DNA of 64,000 nt from Saprospiraceae bacterium (GCA_016715985.1 JADJXD010000001.1:3658001-3722000); one strand, 5' to 3'; counted from the stretch's first letter, positions 19,160 to 28,867 are shown. Notes: generated by a model from the letters alone, not told the origin. Made by a program: numbers and translations.

Positions 19160-19939
19160 TTAATTAATACATTTCTGTTCAAATGACAACGCTTTTGCTT
19201 CCTGGCCGCTTGCTCTGTATGCTTTGGCTGCGAGACAAATAGCTGTCTGATTTTCCGGATCAATAGATAACACTTTTTCAAGTCTTTCTATTGCTCTGTC
19301 ATTCTGACCTGTTTGGATTGCAAGTCTTGCCAATTGGTTTAAGACCAGAACATTATCAGGATATTTGGTATCTAATTCTCTGAGCAACAAAATTCCCTGC
19401 ATAGGATTGTCGGCCGAAGGATTATCCACATAACAAAGTGCCAGATTTATTTTCGGCTCGATTTTATCAGGATTGAGTGAGATGGCATTTTCAAATGCTC
19501 TGACAGCTCTGTTGCTGCAAAACGTTTTCACTTTTTCGTCATCTTCCTTTTTGACACAAATCGAAAAAGTTGTTCCGGTCATCGACCAGGACTCTTCGGT
19601 TTTTATTATCTCGGCTACATCATTTGCATAAATGCCCGCTATTGCCGGATAACCAAAACGATACCATGTTCCCGATAAAGCTTTTAGTTTGATCACCTTG
19701 ATACTATCTTCTGAAGCTTGTCTGAGGTCCATTTCCAATGCATCAATCACTGAGTTTTGTTCCTTATCCAATTTTGGACGGGCATCATTCAGTAAATTCT
19801 GCAACCCCGTTGATTCGACAACCATCGCTCTTGACTTTTCAAGCAACTTCTGCTGTCCGGGCACCGTGTCAAATCCAAAATACAAAACCAATAAGAGTGC
19901 TATGGCACTTGCGATTACAATGTAATGATTCCGCTGCAT
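19160..19939 (-). CDS. TPR protein with N-terminal membrane anchor
   Basis: A 259-aa protein. Residues 8-24 form one hydrophobic anchor (IVIASAIALLLVLYFGF). The C-terminal half has tetratricopeptide repeats, for example AFENAISLNPDKIEPKINLA and AIERLEKVLSIDPENQTAIC. TPRs mediate protein contacts, so it is likely a scaffold at the inner membrane. It starts 11 bp after the HU-like gene and is cotranscribed with it; linkage to HU and RNase G is common in the phylum, but its role is not known. Confidence 0.8.
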   Translation of the reverse strand: MQRNHYIVIASAIALLLVLYFGFDTVPGQQKLLEKSRAMVVESTGLQNLLNDARPKLDKEQNSVIDALEMDLRQASEDSIKVIKLKALSGTWYRFGYPAIAGIYANDVAEIIKTEESWSMTGTTFSICVKKEDDEKVKTFCSNRAVRAFENAISLNPDKIEPKINLALCYVDNPSADNPMQGILLLRELDTKYPDNVLVLNQLARLAIQTGQNDRAIERLEKVLSIDPENQTAICLAAKAYRASGQEAKALSFEQKCIN

Positions 19940-19950
19940 ATAATTACAGT

Positions 19951-20265
19951 TTAATCATCTTCTCCATCGTCTTCCGGTAGTGAATCTACATTGGCTTTAA
20001 CCTGATCTACGAATACTTTCGCAGGCTTAAAGGATGGTATAAAATGCTCAGGTATTTCGATTGACTTGTTCTTTTTAATATGTCGGCCAATTTTCTTAGC
20101 TCTCTTTTTAATGACAAATGATCCAAAACCACGTACATATACATTCTCTCCGGAGGAAAGCGAATTTTTTACCTCTTTAAAAAACATTTCCAGGGTCACG
20201 AGTACATCTACTTTTGGAACTCCTGTTTTTTCAGTTATTGTATTGACTAAATCTGCCTTCCTCAT
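19951..20265 (-). CDS. HU/IHF family DNA-binding protein
   Basis: A 104-aa nucleoid protein. It begins MRKADLVNTITEKTGVPK, with helix EMFFKEVKNSLSSGENVYVR and then GFGSFVIKKRAKKIGRHIKK, the beta-arm that wraps DNA. The Pro that intercalates is in the arm near residue 66. An acidic tail (LPEDDGEDD) extends beyond the usual 90-95 residues. It bends DNA and compacts the nucleoid. It is first in the HU / TPR / bS22-like / RNase G unit. Confidence 0.92.
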   Translation of the reverse strand: MRKADLVNTITEKTGVPKVDVLVTLEMFFKEVKNSLSSGENVYVRGFGSFVIKKRAKKIGRHIKKNKSIEIPEHFIPSFKPAKVFVDQVKANVDSLPEDDGEDD

Positions 20266-20467
20266 CTCTTAATATTTGGTTTTTAATAGGTTATGAATTA
20301 CATAACAATTCTCGAAAAGTGGCGCAAATTTCGTAAAATATTGCAATTAAGAAAATTATTTGACCTTTTTTTATGTGTTTTTTTTAAAAAAAGATGATTC
20401 AAACATTTCATTTCCAATTAATTACTGAATATAAGTGTGTTTTTAGGGATTATCGCTTTTGCCTCCT

Positions 20468-20475
20468 TATATTTG
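20468..20475 (+). promoter_or_regulatory. -7 box for yicC-gmk-apaG
   Basis: TATATTTG, an exact TAnnTTTG match, 24 bp before the yicC ATG. An AAGGA ribosome-binding site lies just before the start codon. The -33 box is not clear (T-rich at 20,441). Confidence 0.5.
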
Positions 20476-20499
20476 CATCTCTAAAAAAGTAAGGACCAT

Positions 20500-21375
20500 A
20501 TGATATTATCAATGACAGGCTTTGGACATGGCAAAAGGGAATTCAACGGGAAAGTAATCCGTGTTGAAATTAAGTCACTGAACGCTCGTACAACAGAAAT
20601 TCGGTGTAAACTACCCAATAACTACCGGGATAAAGAAATGGATATACGCAAGCAGGTAGTGGACTTTCTGCAAAGAGGTAAACTGGATGTTACTATTTCT
20701 ACGGATGACTCCGGAGGAGAGGATTCTTCTATATTAAACAAAGCGTTGTTCAGGAAATATTATAAAGAGCTATCAGAACTGAAGGATGAGTTAGGTATTG
20801 AGAATGGCGATATTCTGCAATCCATCCTGCGAATCCCTAATGTTATGGGGACGAATGAAGAAAATCTGGATGATGAAGAATGGGCTGTCGTGGAACAGGC
20901 TATCAGTGACGGTCTGGAATCTATACAGAAATTCAGAGCAGCAGAAGGGGAGGTGTTGAAGCAGGATTTAATAGAAAGAGTCAAAGGCATTGAGTTTCAT
21001 TTGAAAAGGGTCGAAGCTGTCGAAGGAGACAGAATGACCAGAATTAAAGAAAGACTACGGAAAAATATGGAAGAATTTGTTCAGAATCAATCCGTTGATC
21101 AGGGTAGATTTGAGCAGGAAATGTTGTACTACATTGAAAAATTAGATATCAATGAAGAAAAAGTCCGGTTGGGACAGCATTGTATTTACTTTTTAGAAGA
21201 ACTTAACAACAAAGACGAGCAAAAGGGCAGGAAACTATCATTTATTTCTCAGGAAATAGGCAGAGAAATAAATACCATTGGAGCCAAAGCGCAGGATTCA
21301 GAAATTCAGCAATGTGTGGTAATGATGAAAGATGAACTTGAAAAGTTGAAAGAACAATTGGCTAATATTCTATAA
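20500..21375 (+). CDS. yicC: YicC family endoribonuclease
   Basis: A 291-aa protein with the two conserved YicC parts: N-terminal MTGFGHGKREFNGKVIRVEI followed by SLNARTTEIRCKLP (residues 5-40), and the C-terminal DUF1732 part KGRKLSFISQEIGREINTIG followed by AKAQDS. The E. coli protein is an endoribonuclease linked to RNA decay. It starts the operon with gmk (21 bp downstream) and apaG. yicC-gmk is a widely conserved pair. Confidence 0.92.
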   Translation: MILSMTGFGHGKREFNGKVIRVEIKSLNARTTEIRCKLPNNYRDKEMDIRKQVVDFLQRGKLDVTISTDDSGGEDSSILNKALFRKYYKELSELKDELGIENGDILQSILRIPNVMGTNEENLDDEEWAVVEQAISDGLESIQKFRAAEGEVLKQDLIERVKGIEFHLKRVEAVEGDRMTRIKERLRKNMEEFVQNQSVDQGRFEQEMLYYIEKLDINEEKVRLGQHCIYFLEELNNKDEQKGRKLSFISQEIGREINTIGAKAQDSEIQQCVVMMKDELEKLKEQLANIL

Positions 21376-21396
21376 TTTCAAAATTTTAAGAGCGGA

Positions 21397-21987
21397 GTGA
21401 AAAGTGGAAAGATGTTTATTTTTACAGCACCATCGGGAGCCGGAAAAACAACGATTGTAAGACATTTGTTACAAAAATACCCTTTTTTAGACTTTTCTGT
21501 TTCGGCCACAACCAGAATGAAGCGGAAAAATGAAAATGAAGGTAAAGATTACAGTTACATATCCGTCGATGTTTTCAAAAAGAAAATATCCGGCGGGGAA
21601 TTTGTAGAGTGGGAAGAAGTGTATGAAAATCAGTTTTACGGTACTTTAAAATCAGAAATTGAAAGAGTTTGGGAGCAGGGTAAACATCTGGTTTTTGATA
21701 TTGATGTGAAAGGTGCTCAGAATATAAAAAAAATATACGGTGACAGATGCATGTCTGTATTTATAAAACCACCCTCTGTAGAAGTACTGATTGACAGACT
21801 GACTCAAAGGAACACTGAAACAGAAGAGAGCCTTGCAAAACGTATTGCAAAAATAAGAAGGGAAATGATTTATGAGAACACTTTTGACATTGTTCTTGTT
21901 AATGACGAAATGAAAATAGCTTTTAAAGAAGCTGAGCACATTGTAGAAACATTTATTTTTGGAATCGATAACCCTCATGACAGATAA
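21397..21987 (+). CDS. gmk: Guanylate kinase
   Basis: A 196-aa enzyme that phosphorylates GMP to GDP with ATP. The P-loop is APSGAGKTTIVRHLL (residues about 10-24). SATTRMKRKNENEGKDYSYI is the GMP-binding part, and the lid and adenine-binding loops follow (IDRLTQRNTETEESLAKRI). The start is a GTG; an ATG five codons later is equally possible and would still give a full enzyme. Its 3' end overlaps apaG by 11 bp, suggesting translational coupling. Confidence 0.96.
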   Translation: MKSGKMFIFTAPSGAGKTTIVRHLLQKYPFLDFSVSATTRMKRKNENEGKDYSYISVDVFKKKISGGEFVEWEEVYENQFYGTLKSEIERVWEQGKHLVFDIDVKGAQNIKKIYGDRCMSVFIKPPSVEVLIDRLTQRNTETEESLAKRIAKIRREMIYENTFDIVLVNDEMKIAFKEAEHIVETFIFGIDNPHDR

Positions 21988-22381
21988 AAACAAAATATAT
22001 AGCAGCATATCCAATGATATCAGTATCAGCGTTTTGCCCAAATATGCAGCTGCAGAATCCAATCCTGCTATCGGAAAATTTATTTACAGTTACGAAATTA
22101 CAATAGAGAACCTTAGCAATGCCACTGTAAAACTGCTTTCAAGACATTGGCATATAGCTGATTCTATTCAAATAAAACGTGAAGTCAAAGGGGATGGTGT
22201 CGTCGGACAACAACCTGTACTGAAGCCCGGTCAAAAGTTTTATTACATGTCCTGGTGTCCGTTAGATAGCCCAATCGGTAAAATGTATGGCACATTCACA
22301 TTCAAAAATCTCGATGATTTTTCAGAATTTTTGGTTGAGATTCCAGAGTTTATTTTAGTATCTGACTTTAAGTTGAACTAA
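21977..22381 (+). CDS. apaG: ApaG/DUF525 domain protein
   Basis: A 134-aa immunoglobulin-like fold protein of the ApaG family. Visible conserved segments are YEITIENLSNATVKLLSRHW, then GDGVVGQQPVLKPGQKFYYM and GKMYGTFTF. ApaG is found free or fused to F-box and polymerase-delta-interacting proteins; its exact role in bacteria is uncertain. It begins inside the last codons of gmk. Confidence 0.92.
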   Translation: MTDKNKIYSSISNDISISVLPKYAAAESNPAIGKFIYSYEITIENLSNATVKLLSRHWHIADSIQIKREVKGDGVVGQQPVLKPGQKFYYMSWCPLDSPIGKMYGTFTFKNLDDFSEFLVEIPEFILVSDFKLN

Positions 22382-22685
22382 GCTTACTTTTTTCATTTCA
22401 GTTCCCTTTTTACTTATTTCATTTCAATAAGTAAGGAGCCTGATTTTATGTTTGTAAGGCTGTTTTTATAATGATGTGTGAATAGAATAATAATTTAATA
22501 TCTTACTAATCAGGATAATAAGATTTATATTATTTTGTAATGTTATTGAATTTTACGATTGAACTGAATGTAGTATTTTCATTCCTGTAAACGGCGAAAA
22601 AGATTTATATGGAAAAAGATAACTGAAAATACAATTAGAAATTAAGCTTATTTTTTTTGAAGTTAAGTAGTTGATTTTTTAAAAA

Positions 22686-22788
22686 GGGCGAGGGTTTATT
22701 GTTATTAAAGTTTCCGACTCTAAACAAACCCTCGCCACACCCTAAATTTGAGAATAAAATAGATTCGATTCTGTCACTTTTGACAAAA
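22686..22788. repeat. Structured tandem repeat, copy 1
   Basis: Two inverted repeats: CGAGGGTTT (22,689-22,697) with AAACCCTCG (22,726-22,734), and TGTCA-CTTT-TGACA (22,772-22,785). Between them is the shared block CCTAAATTTGAGAATAAAAT. Confidence 0.85.
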
Positions 22789-22847
22789 AATATATAACGA
22801 TCCGAGAGGATCAGAAATATCAATGTTGTAATCTCAAATGTAAAAAA

Positions 22848-22950
22848 GGACGAGGGTTTATCCAATTAAGTTTCCGACTCCGAACAAACCCTCGCTGCAC
22901 CCTAAATTTGAGAATAAAATAGATTTAGAACTTTGTCACTTTTGACAAAT
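22848..22950. repeat. Structured tandem repeat, copy 2
   Basis: The same layout as copy 1, about 160 bp further on. The second stem is longer here: TTTGTCA-CTTT-TGACAAA (22,932-22,949). Confidence 0.85.
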
Positions 22951-23004
22951 TTATCTTCAGAACATAATTGCTCTATATTTTTACTGATTTCAAATTTTTC
23001 AAAA

Positions 23005-23107
23005 GGACGAGGGTTTGTCCTAATTAAGTTTCCGACTCCGGAACAAACCCTCGCTGCACCCTAAATTTGAGAATAAAATAGATTAATCACCGGTCACTTT
23101 TGACCAA
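23005..23107. repeat. Structured tandem repeat, copy 3
   Basis: Same layout. The first stem is extended to 11 bp (CGAGGGTTTGT / ACAAACCCTCG). In the second stem GGTCA-CTTT-TGACC (23,092-23,105) replaces TGTCA...TGACA, a paired change that keeps the stem. Confidence 0.85.
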
Positions 23108-23368
23108 TTTTGTTTTACGACACTACTCAGCAACTAAGTTTGCTATGAGCTTTATTTTGAGCAAATACAGTTTACTGCTTTTGCTGATTATTTCAAATAT
23201 TGTACCAAAATGATTTGTAAATACGATTTGCTATAAGCACAAATGCTTTATGCCTTTGCTGAACCGTTCATTTTGAACTGATTGCGACAAAGACATAAAG
23301 ATTATTACCCGGGTTGGTGAGTTTGACTATATTACTTACAGTCTCAGGGATGAAAGTTTTGTAAGAAC

Positions 23369-23434
23369 TTAAATGCCATCTGCTTCGTCACCAACTATTC
23401 CCAGTAATCTTAACACTGCAAATAAAGTTGCCAT
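23369..23434 (-). CDS. Candidate 21-aa peptide
   Basis: A short frame starting MATLFAVLRLLGIVGDEADG, preceded by AAAGGTAAAATT, a plausible ribosome-binding site, and 50 bp downstream of an exact -7 box on the same strand. It is amphipathic with a hydrophobic first half and acidic end. Without comparison across genomes it could be a chance frame. Confidence 0.35.
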   Translation of the reverse strand: MATLFAVLRLLGIVGDEADGI

Positions 23435-23483
23435 AATTTTACCTTTTAGAAAGTTAGTTAACCTGAAATGAAATTTAGTAATA

Positions 23484-23491
23484 CAAAGATA
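23484..23491 (-). promoter_or_regulatory. Minus-strand -7 box for the repeat locus
   Basis: Reads TATCTTTG on the minus strand. The nearest TTG is 16 bp upstream, a little short for a standard -33. A transcript from here would cover the 21-aa frame and all three structured repeats. Confidence 0.45.
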
Positions 23492-23873
23492 AGGCCACGA
23501 ATCATCCCAATGATTAACAAAAAAACGATTATTTTTACATCAAAAAAGACCTGAATTGAAGTATAATTATGATTTAAACAATTGAATATCAATGTTATAG
23601 TTTAATTATTGGATTTAATTTGTTCATTAATTTATAAAATTAAATATATGTATATTTTGGAATTTTGAAGTGTATAAAAAGGCAGTTGGAGATAATAAAA
23701 ATAATAAAACCTAATAAATATGTAATGTGTTATTCAATGTAAATGAATAGTATAACCCTTAGTTAAATGAAAAAACAAACATTTGCTTTTTCATTTATAA
23801 TTGTTGGAATGATAATTGCCTTATTTTAAAAAAAAAATCAATTTTTAATTTTCATAATTGAAAAATACCGGTT

Positions 23874-25274
23874 ATGGACGAATTAAAGGCTCTCACCTCC
23901 ATTTTAAAACAACAGGCAAATAAAAATAATGCCGATCATGTGGATTGGGAGTATAAAATTGACAAATTTGAAGCTCTGATCTATAATCAGGAAGTGAATG
24001 ATGATGAAACAGCCTTCACAAAATTGTATGGTAATGTCTATGTGACGAATAAGTACAAAACATTAAAATACAGATTAAAAGAAAGACTTTATAACAGGAT
24101 TTTTCAGAATGCATCCAATCAGGCCAATTTAAAAACAAGGGCCGGCTCTCTGCATGTCATCAGCAAAAATTATACGTTAGGAATGATTTTGATAGAGCAT
24201 TTTCAACGAGAATTAGGGATATCATTACTTGAACAAACACTTAAAATTGCACTTAATAATGAGCATACTCCTTTCATAATCCTGATTTCGAAACAACTAC
24301 TTTATCATTATAGTTTTATAGTTCCGGATACTAAAAAAATGCTTTCGCTCATAGAAATGCGTAATAAATACAAACAAATATATGATGCTGAACAATACGC
24401 TGAAAATTGTAATGCAGAAATTTCACATTTGTATGTAACGAAAAAATCAGGGTTGGATGCCGATCAGTTGGAGAGACTGAAGTTAATGGTTGATGAATTG
24501 ACTGAAATGCAAAGTAATTATCCAACATATGTTGTCAATCTGGTTGCATTTGATTTATCTGCATTTTATTTTCTTCATGTAAAAGATTATGATAAGGTAA
24601 TTTTGTATTCTAAATCTGCGATCGAATATTTTGGATCTTTGGAGTTTGAAGAAAAACTGGGGTTGCTGCAGAGTATCAACAATATTGCACTTGCATTGCT
24701 GTATCAGGGTAAAAATAAAGAAGCTGATGAATACATTCTGAAAGGTTTTGATATTGTTACCAACGGAAGTAGATATTGGTTCAGGCAAATGGGAATTTAC
24801 TTTCTATCAGCAGCACAACAGCATGATTATGATAAAATGTTTATCATTTGTCAGGAGGCAGTTGCACACAAAAAATTAAAATCTTTTGTGGTTGATGAAG
24901 AGCAATGGTATATCCGTGAAGCATATGTGCAGTTCCTGAACAGAATAGGAAAAATCGACAAAAGCACTATTGAAACCAAAACAACCCGCTCTTTTGTTCT
25001 GACCAGATTTCTCAATAGTGTTCCTTTTCATTCAAAAGATAAACAAGGACAAAACATCTCCATTATTGTCATACAAATACTGTATCTGATTTTAGATAGA
25101 AAATATAACGCGGTAATTGACAAAGTGGAAGGTCTGATGCAATATACTTACAGACACCTCAAGAATGATGAGTCATTCCGATCCAATTGTTTTATAAAGA
25201 TGTTATTGCAGATGGTAAAAGCAGATTTTCATCCGATTCGTACCCGATCATATACCGAAGATTTACAAAAATGA
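23874..25274 (+). CDS. Helical hypothetical protein, in-frame TGA before a 35-codon extension
   Basis: A 466-aa soluble protein without signal peptide or membrane segments. It is almost wholly alpha-helical, with TPR-like pairs in the middle (EKLGLLQSINNIALALLYQG then KNKEADEYILKGF). I do not recognise a named family; a regulatory scaffold is possible. The frame ends at TGA (25,272-25,274), but the same frame then stays open for 35 sense codons, ending ...IIPYDQLWDVVVELLEINK and TAA at 25,380-25,382. The extension looks protein-like, so the TGA may be a recent nonsense change or a readthrough site (context TGA-C). Confidence 0.7.
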   Translation: MDELKALTSILKQQANKNNADHVDWEYKIDKFEALIYNQEVNDDETAFTKLYGNVYVTNKYKTLKYRLKERLYNRIFQNASNQANLKTRAGSLHVISKNYTLGMILIEHFQRELGISLLEQTLKIALNNEHTPFIILISKQLLYHYSFIVPDTKKMLSLIEMRNKYKQIYDAEQYAENCNAEISHLYVTKKSGLDADQLERLKLMVDELTEMQSNYPTYVVNLVAFDLSAFYFLHVKDYDKVILYSKSAIEYFGSLEFEEKLGLLQSINNIALALLYQGKNKEADEYILKGFDIVTNGSRYWFRQMGIYFLSAAQQHDYDKMFIICQEAVAHKKLKSFVVDEEQWYIREAYVQFLNRIGKIDKSTIETKTTRSFVLTRFLNSVPFHSKDKQGQNISIIVIQILYLILDRKYNAVIDKVEGLMQYTYRHLKNDESFRSNCFIKMLLQMVKADFHPIRTRSYTEDLQK

Positions 25275-25453
25275 CTTCAGTCCACTAAATTTGTCAGTAA
25301 TGAAAACAGTTCTCATATTGAAATAATTCCTTATGACCAGCTCTGGGATGTTGTAGTGGAACTGTTGGAGATTAATAAATAAAATTTATAGGCACACTAT
25401 AAAATAAAATTTTAAAAATTAACTTTGCGGTTTAACTTAACACGGCTTAATCA

Positions 25454-28400
25454 ATGATACTTAGGTTTTTTACTTTGTACCTGTTAACTATTACTACTTC
25501 CGGATATTTACTTGCTCAAAAATGGTCTTTAACAGACCCCGCACATATAGAAGACAAAGGAATTAAAGACCTTCAACCATCCAGATTTTTGACTTATGCA
25601 ATAGATGATATTGCAATGAGGAACATGTTGTGGTCTGCGCCGCATGAAAAAGATACAGATGTTCATAAGAGCAGCGTTGAGATTTCAGTAATGCTGGCTG
25701 ATGGGACATCAGATATATTTAGAGTTGTGCAGTATGATATGATGGAGGCAGGATTAGCCCAAAGATACCCGGATATACGTACTTTTTATGGTGTTTCTGT
25801 TACAAATGTATATCGATATATACGTATTGATTACACTGAACAAGGTTTCAGGGCTGTTATAAAAGATGAAAACCGTAAGATTTTTATAGATCACTACCAA
25901 CGAGGTGACCTCCGGCATAGGATTGTATATTTTAGAAGTGACTATCAATTAAGACCAACCTGGGGGTGCAACTTTAATCAGGAAGAACATGCTGCCAATG
26001 AAGACCGAAACAGCGAAAGATCAGTTTTAATCGGGGACTGTCAGCTCAGGAGTTACAGACTCGCACAGACGGCTACCGGCGAATTCAGTCAGTTAAATGG
26101 GGGAACACCAATCTCTGTTATGTCCGCAGTAGTGACCGTAATCAACAGAGTGAATGAAGTTTATGAGGCGGAAGTGGCGGTAAGATTAATTCTGGTAAAT
26201 AACACGGACCAGATATTTTATTACAATGCAGCAACAGATCCCTTTACAGGTAATAACGCTTCAACTATGCTGCAAGAAAATATTACGAATACCAATTTAG
26301 TAATAGGTTCCGCAAATTATGATATTGGACATATTTTTGGAGGTAGCGGAAATAACGGCGTGGCCTTTTTAGGTTCAGTCTGTGGGCAAAGTAAAGCCGG
26401 GGGTGTAACTACATCAAGCACACCATTTGGAGATCCGTTCTCAATAGACTATGTTGCTCATGAAATGGGACATCAGTTTGGCGGAAGTCATACACAATAT
26501 AATAATTGCAACAGATCAAGTGCTTCCGCAATGGAACCCGGAAGTGCATCTACGATTATGGGTTATGCAGGAATTTGTAGTCCCAATGTGCAGAACAATT
26601 CTGATGCTTATTTTCATGCAAGAAGCCTTGATCAGATAAAAACTTTCTTATTGGCTGGTGGGAATGGTTGTTCCCAAATTGTGGGTTCATTTATAAACAC
26701 TGCTCCTTCGGTAACTGCACAAAGTAACTACTCAATACCGGTTTCTACTCCTTTTGTATTGACACTTAATGCAACAGATGCGCAGGGTCATCCCATTACA
26801 TATGCCTGGGAACAAATGAATTCATATTCAAATCCTGCTCAGACTATGCCTCCGGCAGCAACTAATGTTTCAGGCCCTGTATTTCGCAGTATTATTGCAA
26901 CATCTTCCCCATCCAGATATTTTCCGCCACTGACCAATGTACTTGCGAATAGTACAAATACCTGGCAGGTTTTACCATCTGTAGCCCGAACACTTAATTT
27001 CAGAGGTGTTGCAAGAGATTTTACCGGAGTGGCAGGGTGTAATAATGAAATCAATATTACAGTGTCCACGGTTGGAGCTGCTAACGGAGCTTTTTCAGTT
27101 ACATCCAATAATACCGCATCGACATGGCTGGAAGGAGAATCCCGAACGATCACCTGGAATGTTGCAGGTTCTAATGCCGGTCAGATCAATGCTCCTAATG
27201 TAGATATCCTATTATCTTATAATGGTGGTCAAACATTTCCTGTAGTACTTGCATCAGGTACACCCAATGACGGAACTCAACAGATAACGGTTCCCCAAGG
27301 CACTACCACACAAGGCAGAATTATGGTGAGAGGTACCAATCATATCTTTTATGATATCAACAATGCCAATATCACTATTAATCCCGGCGGGCCAAATTTT
27401 GCATTAACAATTACACCCGGCAGCCAGTCGTTTTGTGCAGGAGACAGCAAACAATACACAGTGTCCGTACAGAGTATCCTTGGATTTAATAGTCCTGTTA
27501 CACTGAGTCTGGCGGGGCTTCCGACAGGTATGACAGCAAATTTTGCGACTAATCCGGTCATTCCGGGAGGCAATTCTATATTAACAATTACAAATAACAG
27601 CGCATCGACAGGAAATACCAACTTTACCGTAACAGGTATCAATGGAGCCAATTCAAAAAATGTAAACGGTACGGTACAGATTCTTCCGGTAATAAGTGCT
27701 GCACCCAGCCTGAGTAGTCCTGCCAATAATGCTTCGAATGTGGTTCTTCCGGTATCATTTTCATGGACTGCTGTTACAAATGCAACCAGTTATGACCTGG
27801 AAATATCCCTTACCAATACATTCGAAAATATTGTAACTAATACAAATGTACCGACTACAAATTACAGCGCTGCAACAGGATTGGATGGATTAACCCAATA
27901 TTTCTGGAGGGTGCGGGCGGTTAATTTATGTGGCAGTGGTTCCTGGTCAGCAATTAGAAATTTTACAACCCAAGCTTGTTTTATATATAGTGCTTCTGAT
28001 TTACCAATTGTTATCCTGCCTGATAACGGTGAGTTTGTCAATTCTTATCTGGACATTACCGACCGTGGCATTATAACAGATCTGGATATACTTTCCCTTT
28101 CAGGTACGCATACATATATAGGTGATCTTACTTTCAGCCTGTTTAATCCTGGGGAAGCTACATCTGTTTTATTCTGGAACAGACCTTGCAATAATAATCA
28201 GTTTCAGGATTTTAATATCAATTTTGATCAGTCAGCGCCTGTCGGATCGTGGCCATGTCCCCCGACAAATGGAGGAACATACAGGCCATCCAACACTTTG
28301 GTACCATTCAACACGCTTCAAATGAAAGGTAAATGGAGATTACACGTTGTTGATAATTTTGACCAGGATGGCGGAACACTTCAGTCATGGGGTATAAAAA

Positions 28401-28834
28401 CATGCGTTACAGATTTTTGCAGATTGACAGTAAATAATAATCTTGCTTCCGGAGTAGGGTCGCTGCCTTTTGCGCTCAATTGTGCTCAAAACGGAGATAC
28501 CATCAGATTTGCTCAGGGTTTTATCAATCAAACCATTGATTTAGGCACCAATCAACTCAATGTATTTGCAAATTTGACTATTGAAGCAGATCCGGCGGCT
28601 AATATCCATGTGATTTCTTCCGGAACGAATGCAACCATTTCAACAAACGGTACAGTAAAAATTTCCGGTCTTCATATTCATGCTCCGAGTGCGACAAAAG
28701 CAGCCATTGAGAATAAAAAAGGATTGACACTTGAAAATGTTACCTTGTATAATTATCCCGGCGGATCAGGTATAATGACACTGATAAATGCAGGAGTCCT
28801 GAATATCATCGGATATTGTGATATCATTGACTGA
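25454..28834 (+). CDS. Secreted metzincin (reprolysin-like) metallopeptidase with P-domain
   Basis: A 1,126-aa exported protease. The signal peptide ends near residue 22. The catalytic domain has the metzincin zinc motif HEMGHQFGGSH (residues 336-346) and a Met-turn in STIMGYAG. After it come Ig/FN3-like beta domains (about 560-840), then a proprotein-convertase P-domain (about 850-990: ITDLDILSLSGTHTYIGDL, KGKWRLHVVDNFDQDGGTL). The last 130 residues resemble a right-handed beta-helix with repeated NGT/NAT turns. No type IX C-terminal domain is visible, unlike the M4 protease, so its route out or a missing 3' part is an open question. Confidence 0.88.
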   Translation: MILRFFTLYLLTITTSGYLLAQKWSLTDPAHIEDKGIKDLQPSRFLTYAIDDIAMRNMLWSAPHEKDTDVHKSSVEISVMLADGTSDIFRVVQYDMMEAGLAQRYPDIRTFYGVSVTNVYRYIRIDYTEQGFRAVIKDENRKIFIDHYQRGDLRHRIVYFRSDYQLRPTWGCNFNQEEHAANEDRNSERSVLIGDCQLRSYRLAQTATGEFSQLNGGTPISVMSAVVTVINRVNEVYEAEVAVRLILVNNTDQIFYYNAATDPFTGNNASTMLQENITNTNLVIGSANYDIGHIFGGSGNNGVAFLGSVCGQSKAGGVTTSSTPFGDPFSIDYVAHEMGHQFGGSHTQYNNCNRSSASAMEPGSASTIMGYAGICSPNVQNNSDAYFHARSLDQIKTFLLAGGNGCSQIVGSFINTAPSVTAQSNYSIPVSTPFVLTLNATDAQGHPITYAWEQMNSYSNPAQTMPPAATNVSGPVFRSIIATSSPSRYFPPLTNVLANSTNTWQVLPSVARTLNFRGVARDFTGVAGCNNEINITVSTVGAANGAFSVTSNNTASTWLEGESRTITWNVAGSNAGQINAPNVDILLSYNGGQTFPVVLASGTPNDGTQQITVPQGTTTQGRIMVRGTNHIFYDINNANITINPGGPNFALTITPGSQSFCAGDSKQYTVSVQSILGFNSPVTLSLAGLPTGMTANFATNPVIPGGNSILTITNNSASTGNTNFTVTGINGANSKNVNGTVQILPVISAAPSLSSPANNASNVVLPVSFSWTAVTNATSYDLEISLTNTFENIVTNTNVPTTNYSAATGLDGLTQYFWRVRAVNLCGSGSWSAIRNFTTQACFIYSASDLPIVILPDNGEFVNSYLDITDRGIITDLDILSLSGTHTYIGDLTFSLFNPGEATSVLFWNRPCNNNQFQDFNINFDQSAPVGSWPCPPTNGGTYRPSNTLVPFNTLQMKGKWRLHVVDNFDQDGGTLQSWGIKTCVTDFCRLTVNNNLASGVGSLPFALNCAQNGDTIRFAQGFINQTIDLGTNQLNVFANLTIEADPAANIHVISSGTNATISTNGTVKISGLHIHAPSATKAAIENKKGLTLENVTLYNYPGGSGIMTLINAGVLNIIGYCDIID

Positions 28835-28867
28835 TAACATTTGGCAAAGTATTAACAAAAATCATCG

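Larger units (their letters stand above)
22382..23873. other. 1.5-kb non-coding locus with structured tandem repeats
   Basis: Between apaG and the next gene there is no normal-length credible frame. It contains three copies of a roughly 103-bp structured repeat (22,686-23,107), a GAGA-loop hairpin GATCC-GAGA-GGATC in the first spacer (22,799-22,812), a partly repeated TTTGCTATRAGC motif (near 23,138 and 23,229), a 21-aa minus-strand frame and a strong minus-strand -7 box. Together these suggest a minus-strand RNA about 0.8 kb long. Confidence 0.55.

Noticed and set aside
22686..23107. CRISPR array from the three direct repeats
   Set aside because: Units are about 103 bp with 55-60 bp spacers, only three copies, no cas genes, and internal stems unlike CRISPR repeats.
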